Below are positions 54,150 through 61,718 of a DNA stretch of 64,000 nt, one piece after another. A program made the position numbers and the translations under genes. The DNA is from Streptomyces sp. NBC_01497 (GTDB taxonomy: Bacteria; Actinomycetota; Actinomycetes; Streptomycetales; Streptomycetaceae), in NCBI RefSeq assembly GCF_036250695.1, contig NZ_CP109427.1:62001-126000 (forward strand), written 5' to 3'. The notes beneath the pieces were generated by a model. That model saw nothing but the letters and a program-made list of their open reading frames with translations, did not search any database and had not been told where the DNA came from. Numbering within the stretch: position 1 is the first letter of the stretch; each line of letters starts with the position of its first letter.

Positions 54150-54593
54150 ATGCTGATGATGCGCACCGATCCCTTCCGTGAGCTGGACCGGCTCACCCAG
54201 CAGCTTCTGGTGAACGGGTCGTCCGGCACCTGGTCGCGGCCCTCGGCGATGCCGATGGACGCCTACCGCGAAGGCGACGAGTACGTCATCGCCCTCGATC
54301 TTCCCGGCGTCGACCCCGAGGCGATCGACATCGACGTCGAGCGCAACATGCTCACCGTCAAGGCCGAACGCCGCCCCGCCGCCAACAGCGACGAGGTCCA
54401 CAGGGAGCTCTCCGAGCGCCCCCTCGGCGTCTTCTCACGCCAGGTCATGCTGGCCGACAGCCTGGACACCGAGCAGATCAACGCCGGCTATGACGCAGGT
54501 GTCCTCACCCTGCGCATCCCCATCGCCGAACGCGCCAAGCCCCGCAAGATCTCCATCACCCCCGGCTCACAGCGCAAGGCCATCCGCGGCTGA
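54150..54593 (+). CDS. hsp18: Hsp20-family small heat-shock protein (copy 2)
   Basis: The 147-residue protein starts MLMMRTDPFRELDRLTQQLL. The alpha-crystallin domain is from MPMDAYREGDEYVIALDLPG to NAGYDAGVLTLRIPIAERAK, ending PRKISITPGSQRKAIRG. Long stretches are identical to copy 1 (RTDPFRE, MPMDAYREGD, LSERPLGVFSR, AGVLTLRIPIAERAK), while spacing around residues 22-28 differs. GGAGGT precedes the ATG. A GC-rich hairpin follows and then the DUF2267 gene. It would act as a cytosolic holdase under RheA control. Confidence 0.92.
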   Translation: MLMMRTDPFRELDRLTQQLLVNGSSGTWSRPSAMPMDAYREGDEYVIALDLPGVDPEAIDIDVERNMLTVKAERRPAANSDEVHRELSERPLGVFSRQVMLADSLDTEQINAGYDAGVLTLRIPIAERAKPRKISITPGSQRKAIRG

Positions 54594-54613
54594 AACCCAG
54601 CCTCAAAGCCACA

Positions 54614-54657
54614 GCGGAGGACGGGCCCCTCTCCTCGTCCCAAGGCCCGTCCTCCGC
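54614..54657 (+). terminator. Hairpin terminator after hsp18 copy 2
   Basis: GCGGAGGACGGGCC pairs perfectly with GGCCCGTCCTCCGC across a 16-nt loop, 21 bp beyond the hsp18 stop. The same hairpin opens the decayed copy at 28415. Confidence 0.75.
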
Positions 54658-55001
54658 ACCCCTCCCGCCAGTCCCCCGGGGAAGATGACCCTCGGGCACG
54701 GCGGTTCGCAGCCCTCAGGCAAGAGCAGGACCCGGCGGGCACTACAGAGCCCGCCCGCCGAATCCGCCGCGGCCCTCCGGCCCGTTCACCGCGAAGGGTC
54801 CGTTCAGGATCCGCCGGCACGAGACGAGAAAAATGCCGACCGCGCCTCCGAACATCGACGCTTGACTCAGCTCGTTGCGCCAACCCGCCGGGCAACCACT
54901 CCCCCGCGGCAAGCTGCCCCGCACCGCTCCGGGGCCGGCCCAGGCCGCTGCCGCACATGCCCCACGTCCCCCGCCGAACACCGCGAAAGGCCCACCCTCC
55001 G

Positions 55002-55439
55002 ATGCAGCTCACCTCTCAGCAGGCCCCGAGCGAAACGACCATGTCGTACACGCAGATGCTGGAACGCGTCCGCTACAACGGCGCCTACCCCACCCGCGAA
55101 AGAGCCGAGGCCGTCACGGCTGATGTCCTGACCGCCCTCGGACGCCAACTCACCCACCACGACCGCGTCGACCTCGCGGCCCATCTCCCCCACGAAGCCG
55201 CACGGATCCTCACCGCGCAAAACCCCGGAACGCAGACGCAGTCCCTCACAGGCTGGGCCTTCGTCAAGGACCTCGCCACCCGCACCGGCGGAACCCCCGC
55301 CACCACCCGCTGGGACGTCGGCTCCGTCCTGGGCGTCGTCGCCCACCTCGCCGGCCCCACCGTCGACCACATCCTCACCCACCTCCCCTCCGGCTACGCC
55401 ATCCTCTTCGGCCGCGCCGAACTCCTCCAAGCCGCCTGA
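55002..55439 (+). CDS. DUF2267 family protein (copy 2)
   Basis: The 145-residue protein reads SYTQMLERVRYNGAYPTRER, AEAVTADVLTALGRQLTHHD, RVDLAAHLPHEAARILTAQN, then GWAFVKDLATRTGG and a final helix ending FGRAELLQAA. It is all-helical, soluble, of unknown function. ATG 55002 is taken; ATG 55041 directly before SYTQML is equally plausible. It is the downstream member of cassette 2, 400 bp after hsp18. That gap (54.66-55.0 kb) shows no gene and partly matches the decayed copy at 28.4 kb. It shares the GAYPTRERAE and FGR-EL-QAA words with copy 1. Confidence 0.85.
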   Translation: MQLTSQQAPSETTMSYTQMLERVRYNGAYPTRERAEAVTADVLTALGRQLTHHDRVDLAAHLPHEAARILTAQNPGTQTQSLTGWAFVKDLATRTGGTPATTRWDVGSVLGVVAHLAGPTVDHILTHLPSGYAILFGRAELLQAA

Positions 55440-55621
55440 CCCCCCACACCGCTCGAACCACACCGCTCGAACCACACCACCGCCACCATCGACAGATGGC
55501 TGCGCCGGCCTCTGTCGCGGCCCACTCCGCCTCACCTGCGGCATCGTCCGCTGACGACGAACCCCGCTCTGGCGTGGACCAGTCAGACGTTTTCCGAGAT
55601 GTCCGAGGACGCGGGCCCACA

Positions 55622-55800
55622 TCACGTGGGCGGGATCTTGGTGGCATCGAGCACTGCCGCCACCACCGCCGCGGGTCGGCTGTCGGACGCCTGTCTCAGC
55701 CAGGTCAGCGCCTCACCCGCAGTGTTCACGCCGCGCCGCCGCGCCGAGCGTCCACTCCGGAGGCATCAACCACGCCCGAGCGGTTCCGATCGTGCCCGAG
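55622..55800 (-). pseudogene. Tail of an unknown protein, convergent with DUF2267
   Basis: The minus strand reads TIGTARAWLMPPEWTLGA, then VNTAGEALTWLRQASDSRPA, AVVAAVLDATKIPPT and stops at 55622. The same tail occurs at about 28.95-28.78 kb (SEGEALTWLTQASHGGPAAV). The upstream part cannot be read through in one frame. The family is unrecognised. Its repetition next to both DUF2267 sequences suggests it belongs to the duplicated block. Confidence 0.45.
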
Positions 55801-56269
55801 TCGGACACGGGGAGCCCCGTCGCGGACCGTGCCTGTCGCGACAGGCTCCACGGCGCAGCCCGGGGTGCGTGCTCGTCTGCCGGCTTCATCCTGCTTGAGT
55901 TCACCCCGCTGCAGGCAACGTGCACGACGGTGGACGAACTGCTGGGGAAGCAGGTGCGCGCGTCAATGGGCCGCCGGCGGGACACAGGGCCGAGCCGACC
56001 GTGGACAGCCGCCTCCTGACGCCCGCGCGGGTGCCCACCTTCGCGAAGGCTCCGGCCGGCCGGTACCCCGCGGACGCACTGAACCAATCACGGTCGACGG
56101 CCAGGTCGAGCCCGGCCAGGGTGAAGCTCGCGTACAGGATTCGAAGACCTGCGCCAGGCGAAGCTCACCCCCGCACTACCGGGCACGCTACGGAAACCGG
56201 GCATGGAGTGGGCGCGGCGGGCGGGCGGTTCCGGCGTGGGCGAAGCGGTCACCGCGCCGGACTCCGACA

Positions 56270-56860
56270 CCTCGGCCCAGTCGAAGTGGCGATCGACCGG
56301 CTGATCCCTCGCCGGGAGGTGAACCTGCGAGAGAGAAGGATAGAGGTCGACGTCGAGCACCTGGACGTGGCCGGCCGCCGCTGTCCGTTGAGGCAAGGTG
56401 GGCCCAGCGCACGGTTCGACGCAGCGGCCAGGCGCAAGGACTTCTCGCTGGGGACCGTGTGCTGGGAGGCGGCACGGCCCTCCTGCCGTGACTGCCCAAG
56501 CGCCGCGCCCAGGGGCGGGTTCGTCGCCCCCCGGCGCCCAGGGCCCGGCAAGGCTGTCGGCCGGCTCGCGTGAGTCGGCCGCCCGGACACCGGCCTTGCC
56601 CGGCCGCCTACGGCCGGGCTCGCGCGCTGCTGGACGAGCACACCGCGGTCCACGGGCCTGGGGCAGGCGGAGACCTCCACGAGTGGCGCCACTCCGGGCT
56701 TGACGCACCTCGGCGGGGCCGGGGCGAGCCCTGCTGATGCTGATGGCCAAGGCGAGGCACAACAGGACGGAGAACGTCCGCCGCCCCTTCAAGCCCCACC
56801 TCGGGGGGCGATCGCCGAGCTCACCAGCCTGCTCGCACCTGGCATCAGCATCCACTGATG
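56270..56860 (+). pseudogene. Decayed tyrosine-recombinase (site-specific integrase)
   Basis: The plus strand holds, over several frames, [95 protein letters not shown] and MAKARHNRTENVRRPFKP. Streptomyces integrases have the same order ([63 protein letters not shown]). Several frameshifts are present, and the catalytic tyrosine of RRYFKP is replaced by proline. It is a dead integrase, a trace of an integrated element. Confidence 0.65.
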
Positions 56861-56961
56861 ACAAGGGTCAGCTTCGTGGGTCCGGCGCCCCGGATCATCC
56901 GGCGATGTCGCGGAGGATCGCTGACTTTCGGTTCTGTCCGCCGCGCGTCCTGCTCGGCGGG

Positions 56962-58273
56962 TCACAGGCCGTTGGTGGCCGCCAGGGCGAGAACCCCGGG
57001 CAGGTCGTGGGCGGGGCGGCGGGCGGCGATGTAGCCGTCGGGGCGGATGAGGACGAGTTCGTCGCCGGTGACTCCATAGGCGTGGTGGGCGATGTCGTCG
57101 GTGTCGATGACGGCGCCGGCATCGTTGGCGGCCAGGTCGGTGCTCACCCGGACGATACGCGGACCGCCCGGGGCCTGCTGGACGACGGTGCCCCCGAAGG
57201 AGAGCAGGGTCCAGTGGGGGCCGCGCAGCAGGTCGAACAGCCGGGTGGGGCGGCCGGTCTCGGCATCGCGGCAGGGTGCGTCGGGGGCGCGGACCCCCGC
57301 GCCGGGACCGTGGGTGAGCGGGCTGTCAGCGTAGGAGATGCCCAAGCCGGTGGTGTGGTCGTCGGTGAGCCCCTGCTGGGCGGAGGCGCCTTCGCTCTCG
57401 GCTGCCGCGCGCATCACGTTTTCCAGGCGGGTTGTGCTGTCGTCCAGGACGTTGCGGGCGACGGGGCGGCGTTCGTGCTCGTAGGTGTCGAGCAGGGCCG
57501 GGTCCGCGCCGTCGAGGAGGGCGGCGAACTTCCAGCCGAGGTTGTAGGCATCCTGGATGCCGGTGTTCATGCCCTGGCCGCCGGCTGGGGAGTGGATGTG
57601 CGCCGCGTCGCCGGCCAGGAGGATCCGCCCGGAGCGGTAGTGGTCAGCCAGGACCACGTTGATCCGGTAGAGGGAGAGCCATGAGACGTCCTGGATGACC
57701 ACGCCGGGGACTCCTGCGCGCTCGGTGAAGATGCGGCGGAACAGCTCAAGCGACGGCTCCTCGGGCTCGGCCCGGTCGGCGGGAATGGAGGCCTGGAACT
57801 GCCACAGGTCGGTTCCGGGCAGCGGGAACAGGGACAGTAGGCCGTCCTTCTTGCTGGTCCACAGGTGCTGGCAGTGGCGGGAGAGGCCGGTGACGCGTAC
57901 GTCGCCCAGGTGCCAGCGCTGGTCGGTCAGGGAGGTGCCGTGCAGTGCGATGCCGGCCAGTGCGCGGACGGTGCTGCGTCCGCCGTCGGCACCGACGACG
58001 TAGCGGGCGTGGACGACGCTTACGCCCGCGTCGGGCCCGGCCGTGGTCTCGATGGTGGCGGTGACGCCGTCGTCGTCCTGCTGGAGGTCGGTGACCTGGC
58101 TTCCCCAGCGGATGGTTCCGCCGAGCTCGGCCAGGCGCTCGCGCAGGATGTGCTCGAACCGCGGCTGGGAAAGCCAGACCGGCGGGTAGGGGGCGTCCGT
58201 GGTGTGCATCCCTCCGGCGAGTTCCACCGCCTCTGAGACCACCCGCTCACCGTCGTAGCGGCGGGTGGGGACG
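56962..58273 (-). pseudogene. FAD-dependent aromatic monooxygenase, N-terminus lost at the IS21 junction
   Basis: About 435 residues of a PheA/TfdB-type flavin hydroxylase remain: VWLSQPRFEHILRERLAELG, the second FAD motif VHARYVVGADGGRSTVRALA, the GD motif RILLAGDAAHIHSPAGGQGM, NTGIQDAYNLGWKFAALLDG, and the thioredoxin-like C-terminal domain to the stop at 56962. The N-terminal GxGxxG dinucleotide fold (about 100 residues) is missing because the gene is joined to the left end of IS21. The remaining sequence is in one frame, so the loss appears recent. It probably acted on an aromatic antibiotic or phenol. Confidence 0.82.
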
Positions 58274-58411
58274 TTCACCCGGCCCTCGTGTCGGCGTACA
58301 CATGAACGTCCCCACCCGCGTACGGATGAACGTCCCCAGTTCTTGACGTGTTGAGGGGCCGCTTTCGGCACTCTGCTGCATGTCGGTGTGGGTGGCGAAG
58401 GGTGGTCGGCG

Positions 58412-59830
58412 ATGGTTTTGGATCCACGTCGCTGGTTGGAACTGCGGCGTTTTCGTGGCCTCTTGGAGTCCGGGGCGATGAGCCTGTCGGAGATTTCCAG
58501 GGAGACCGGGCTGGACCGCAAGACGGTCCGCAAGTACCTCTCGGCACCGGGGCCGGCGACTCCGCCGCGGCGGTCGACGAACGGGCGGTCGTTGGCGAGG
58601 GTGATCGACGAGTTCGCGCCGCTGATCGATTCGATGCTCCGGGCAGAGATCTTGATGAAGGCCGCGGTCATCCACGAGCGGCTGGCCAGGGAGTACGGGT
58701 TCACGGGCAACTATCAGCGGGTCAAGCTCTACGTTCAGAAAGCCCGCCCGAGGGTCGCCGAGGAACTGGGGATCACGCCGCGGGAACTGGCGGGCATGCA
58801 CCGCCGGTTCGAGGTGATCCCGGGGGCCCAGGCCCAGGTCGACTGGGGTGACGAGGGGAAGATCCTCGCGCATATGGGCATCCCGAAGGTCTACTCCTTC
58901 CACATGGTCCTGTCGTACTCGCGAGATCCGTTCTGCTGTTTTACCAGCAGCCAGGACCTGCAGACGTTCTTCGACTGCCACCGGCGGGCGTTCGCGCACT
59001 TCGGCGGGGCGCCGATGACGATCGTCTACGACCGCACCAAGACCGTCGTCCGCCGCCACGTCGCTCCTGGTGAGGCGGTTCCCCTGCATCCGGAGGCGGC
59101 CGGATTCGCCGGCCACTACGACTTCGACATCGACGTGCTGGCTGCCTACCGGCCCACCGGAAAAGGCCGGGTCGAACGCCAGGTTCTGATCGTCCGTGAT
59201 CATGTTCTGTCCGGGCGGGCCTTCTCCTCCACCGATGAGATGGACGCCGCGTTCACCGCGTGGGTGCCGCACCGGCGGGCTCAGATCCACAAGACGCACC
59301 GGGAAGTCATCGGCGAGCGGGCTGCCCGCGATCACGCGGCTCTACGACCGTTGCCGCCCACCCCGTATCTGGTGGCCGAAAGGCATCTGCGACCGGTCGG
59401 CAAGGACTGCCTGGTGGCCTTCGGCGGCAACCTCTACTCAGTACCCGCCCGCAAGGTCCGACCCCGCCAGCTGATCGAGATCCGCGCTACGAAGTCGCAG
59501 GTCATGCTGTATTCGACCGCCCCCGATACCAGCGGCGAGACCTTGCTGGCCATGCACCCGCGGGCGGTCGGCCGCGGAGCGCGGGTCGTCGAGGAGAAGC
59601 ACTGGGACGGCCTCCCCACCGGCAAGGGGCGCCGGACGACCACCGGCGACATCCCGCTCCAACCCCGCCAAGGGCGTCCCCGCAGTGAGGAATCCGGGCC
59701 GCTGCAGGCCCTGTTGAACAGGGCCGCGGCCAGCCGGATCGAGGTCGGACGCCGGCCGTTGTCGGTCTATGACGAGCTGACCGGCACCCGCCCCTTCACC
59801 ACCCGTTCCCAGAGCAAGGACACGTCTTGA
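58412..59830 (+). CDS. istA: IS21-family transposase IstA
   Basis: The 472-residue protein has an N-terminal HTH (SGAMSLSEISRETGLDRKTV, RKYL). The DDE integrase core includes GAQAQVDWGDEGKIL, FGGAPMTIVYDRTKTVV and a glutamate in PTGKGRVERQVLIVRDHVL. The C-terminal beta-barrel (NLYSVPARKVRPRQLIEIRA) is complete. ATG 58412 (VLDPRRWLELRRFRG) is the family-like start; an in-frame GTG lies at 58388. Its stop overlaps the istB start (ATGA-type overlap at 59827-59830), the usual coupling. Confidence 0.9.
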   Translation: MVLDPRRWLELRRFRGLLESGAMSLSEISRETGLDRKTVRKYLSAPGPATPPRRSTNGRSLARVIDEFAPLIDSMLRAEILMKAAVIHERLAREYGFTGNYQRVKLYVQKARPRVAEELGITPRELAGMHRRFEVIPGAQAQVDWGDEGKILAHMGIPKVYSFHMVLSYSRDPFCCFTSSQDLQTFFDCHRRAFAHFGGAPMTIVYDRTKTVVRRHVAPGEAVPLHPEAAGFAGHYDFDIDVLAAYRPTGKGRVERQVLIVRDHVLSGRAFSSTDEMDAAFTAWVPHRRAQIHKTHREVIGERAARDHAALRPLPPTPYLVAERHLRPVGKDCLVAFGGNLYSVPARKVRPRQLIEIRATKSQVMLYSTAPDTSGETLLAMHPRAVGRGARVVEEKHWDGLPTGKGRRTTTGDIPLQPRQGRPRSEESGPLQALLNRAAASRIEVGRRPLSVYDELTGTRPFTTRSQSKDTS

Positions 59831-60597
59831 GCGAGCTGACCGGCAACCGCATCCGCACCACGGCCGCCAAGCTCGGCCTGCCCCACCTGGCCGAAGCCGT
59901 CAACGAGTACACCCGGCGGGCGGATGAGGCGAAGATGGGCTATCTCGACTTCCTCGACCTGGTGCTTTCCGAGGAACTCGCCGTCCGCGACGACCGGCGC
60001 TTCCGCAGCGGCCTGAGGACCTCGAAACTGCCGCACCACAAGACGCTCGACGAATACGACTTCTCCTTCCAGCCCGAGCTCGACCCGCGCAAGATCAAGG
60101 ACCTCGCGACCCTGTCGTTCGTCGAGGCCAAGGCGAACGTGGCCCTGCTCGGGCCGCCCGGAGTCGGCAAAACACACATCGCCGTCGCGCTGGCGGTCGC
60201 GGCCTGCCGGGCCGGCTACTCGATCTACTTCACCAGCCTCGACGACATGGTCCGCAACCTCAAGACCGCCGAGGCCGCCGGCAGATTGACCAGCAAACTC
60301 GGCTCCTACCTGCGGCCGAGTGTCCTGGTGGTCGATGAAGTCGGCTACCAGCCGCTGGAGCGAGCCGAGGCGAACCTGGTCTTCCAAGTGATCTCCAAGC
60401 GCTACGAGAAGGGCTCGATCATCCTCACCTCGAACAAGACCTTCAGCGAATGGGGCCAGGTCTTCGGCGACGAAGTCCTCGCCACCGCGATCCTCGACCG
60501 CCTCCTCCACCACTGCGAAGTAGTCCCCATCAACGGCAACAGCTACCGGCTGAAGAACCGCCTCAAGGCCCTCGAGCGAGAGACCGAAGTGGCCTGA
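59827..60597 (+). CDS. istB: IS21-family ATP-binding helper protein IstB
   Basis: The 256-residue AAA+ ATPase has N-terminal helices (IRTTAAKLGLPHLAEAVNEY), Walker A VALLGPPGVGKTHIAVALAV, Walker B SVLVVDEVGYQPLERAEANL, sensor motif GSIILTSNKTFSEWGQVFGD and the C-terminal LLHHCEVVPINGNSYRLKNR. It assembles on target DNA and activates IstA. Full length and undamaged, so this IS21 copy may be active. Confidence 0.92.
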   Translation: MSELTGNRIRTTAAKLGLPHLAEAVNEYTRRADEAKMGYLDFLDLVLSEELAVRDDRRFRSGLRTSKLPHHKTLDEYDFSFQPELDPRKIKDLATLSFVEAKANVALLGPPGVGKTHIAVALAVAACRAGYSIYFTSLDDMVRNLKTAEAAGRLTSKLGSYLRPSVLVVDEVGYQPLERAEANLVFQVISKRYEKGSIILTSNKTFSEWGQVFGDEVLATAILDRLLHHCEVVPINGNSYRLKNRLKALERETEVA

Positions 60598-60632
60598 CAC
60601 CTGGGGACGTTCGTCTGTACGCAACTGGGGAG

Positions 60633-61019
60633 CTAAAGCCGTACGCCGACAGCTGCGGAGGTGCTCGTCAACAGCTGCCCCATGGCGGCCAGCACGGACG
60701 GCTCCACCCGGTAGTACACCCAGGTGCCGCGCCGCTCGGACGTCAGCAGCCCCGCGTCCTTGAGCTTCTTCAGGTGGTGCGAGACGGTCGGCTGGGAGAC
60801 CCCGACATCGGAGATGTCGCACACGCATGCTTCCCCGGCCTCGTGGGAGGCGACGGAGGAGAACAGCCGCAGACGCACCGGGTCGCCGAGCGCCTTGAAC
60901 ATGCGCGCGGCCCTCTCGGCCTCATCGGCACTCATCGGGCGCTCGGTCAGCGGAGGACAGCACGGCGCCACACCCTGATTCTCGGGTTCGAGCAGCGGCA
61001 GCACCTTGGCATTCGACAT
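60633..61019 (-). CDS. arsR: ArsR-family metalloregulator with an IS-derived tail
   Basis: The 128-residue repressor has a winged HTH (FKALGDPVRLRLFSSVASHE, AGEACVCDISDVGVSQPTVS, HHLKKLKDAGLLTSERRGTW). The metal-sensing ACVCD pair on helix alpha-3 is the classic As(III) site, with a third cysteine pair near the N-terminus (VAPCCPP). The last six or so residues (AVGVRL) and the stop are encoded by the right end of IS21, so the native C-terminus was replaced. ATG 61019 follows a CTATGTTGAC motif likely to be its operator. It should derepress on arsenite or antimonite. Confidence 0.87.
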   Translation of the reverse strand: MSNAKVLPLLEPENQGVAPCCPPLTERPMSADEAERAARMFKALGDPVRLRLFSSVASHEAGEACVCDISDVGVSQPTVSHHLKKLKDAGLLTSERRGTWVYYRVEPSVLAAMGQLLTSTSAAVGVRL

Positions 61020-61023
61020 ACGT

Positions 61024-61043
61024 CTATGTTGACACATGTCGAA
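61024..61043. promoter_or_regulatory. Candidate ArsR operator at arsR
   Basis: CTATGTTGACACATGTCGAA lies 5 bp above the arsR ATG. Its first ten bases recur at 61638-61647. Confidence 0.45.
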
Positions 61044-61149
61044 GCAGTCCGTCGATGGCTGTCAGGGCCGCGCGAGGTGAGCGGCCAGCTGCCGGGCGAT
61101 GCGGCCTGCCTCGCGGCCCACGCCGCGCAGCGAGTTCGACGACAGGCTG

Positions 61150-61612
61150 CGCTGCCGTGCAGCACCTGGCCGGTGAAGTCCTCCAGGCCCGCCAGCAACG
61201 GGCGGTAGGGGCGGCCGAACGACCCGGAGGCCGCCACGACTGCCCGCGCGGACAACGGGCGAGTGCCCTCCAGTTCCACCGTGAAGCCGTCGCCGGTACG
61301 ACGGACGGCACTGACCCGGCACCCGGTGCGGATCTGCGCGTCCAGGCGCTCGGCATAAGCACTGAGGTAGGCGACGACCTCGTCGCGGTGCGCGTAGCGG
61401 TCCGGATCGCGGCCGGGGAAGGGCATGCCGGGCGGGGAGCTGTAGTGGGCTGGCGAGAACAGCGTGAGGCTGTCGTAGTAGCGCGGCCAAGACCCGACCG
61501 GCCGATCGGACGCCTCCAGGACCACGGGCCGCAGACCGCGGCGCAGCAGGGCATGAGCGGTGGCGAGTCCGGACTGCCCGCCGCCGACGACGGCGACGTC
61601 GGTGTGCTCCAT
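61150..61612 (-). pseudogene. ArsO-like flavin monooxygenase, truncated
   Basis: From ATG 61612 the frame gives TDVAVVGGGQSGLATAHALL (FAD-binding GxGxxG), VGSWPRYYDSLTLFSPAHYS, PGMPFPGRDPDRYAHRDEVV and ARAVVAASGSFGRPYRPLLA. It then degenerates after GQVLHGSA near 61.15 kb, where FADxx enzymes of this family should continue to the NADPH-binding GxGxSA motif. A short out-of-frame stretch joins it to the arsR region. ArsO-type flavoproteins are recurrent members of Streptomyces ars operons. About 155 of some 350 residues remain. Confidence 0.7.
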
Positions 61613-61637
61613 CAGCAACCGCTGATTCGATGAATGC

Positions 61638-61656
61638 CTATGTTGACGTTTATCAA
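61638..61656. promoter_or_regulatory. Candidate ArsR operator between the two flavoprotein genes
   Basis: CTATGTTGACGTTTATCAA contains TTGA-N6-TCAA and shares CTATGTTGAC with the site at arsR. It lies between divergent genes at 61612 and 61719. Confidence 0.45.
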
Positions 61657-61718
61657 TACAGGTGTGATGCTGGACGGCGCAAGCCATCGACAAAGGTCGA
61701 AACACGCAAGGAGTCGCC

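Larger units (their letters stand above)
58289..60651 (+). mobile_element. IS21-family insertion sequence
   Basis: The ends TGTCGGCGTAC (58289-58299) and GTACGCCGACA (60641-60651) are inverted and begin with the TG...CA typical of IS21. Subterminal repeats of ATGAACGTCCCCA type lie inside the left end, with matching GGGGACGTTCGTC at the right. The 2363-bp element has intact istA and istB. No target duplication is present; the left flank is a monooxygenase gene and the right flank arsR. Confidence 0.87.
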
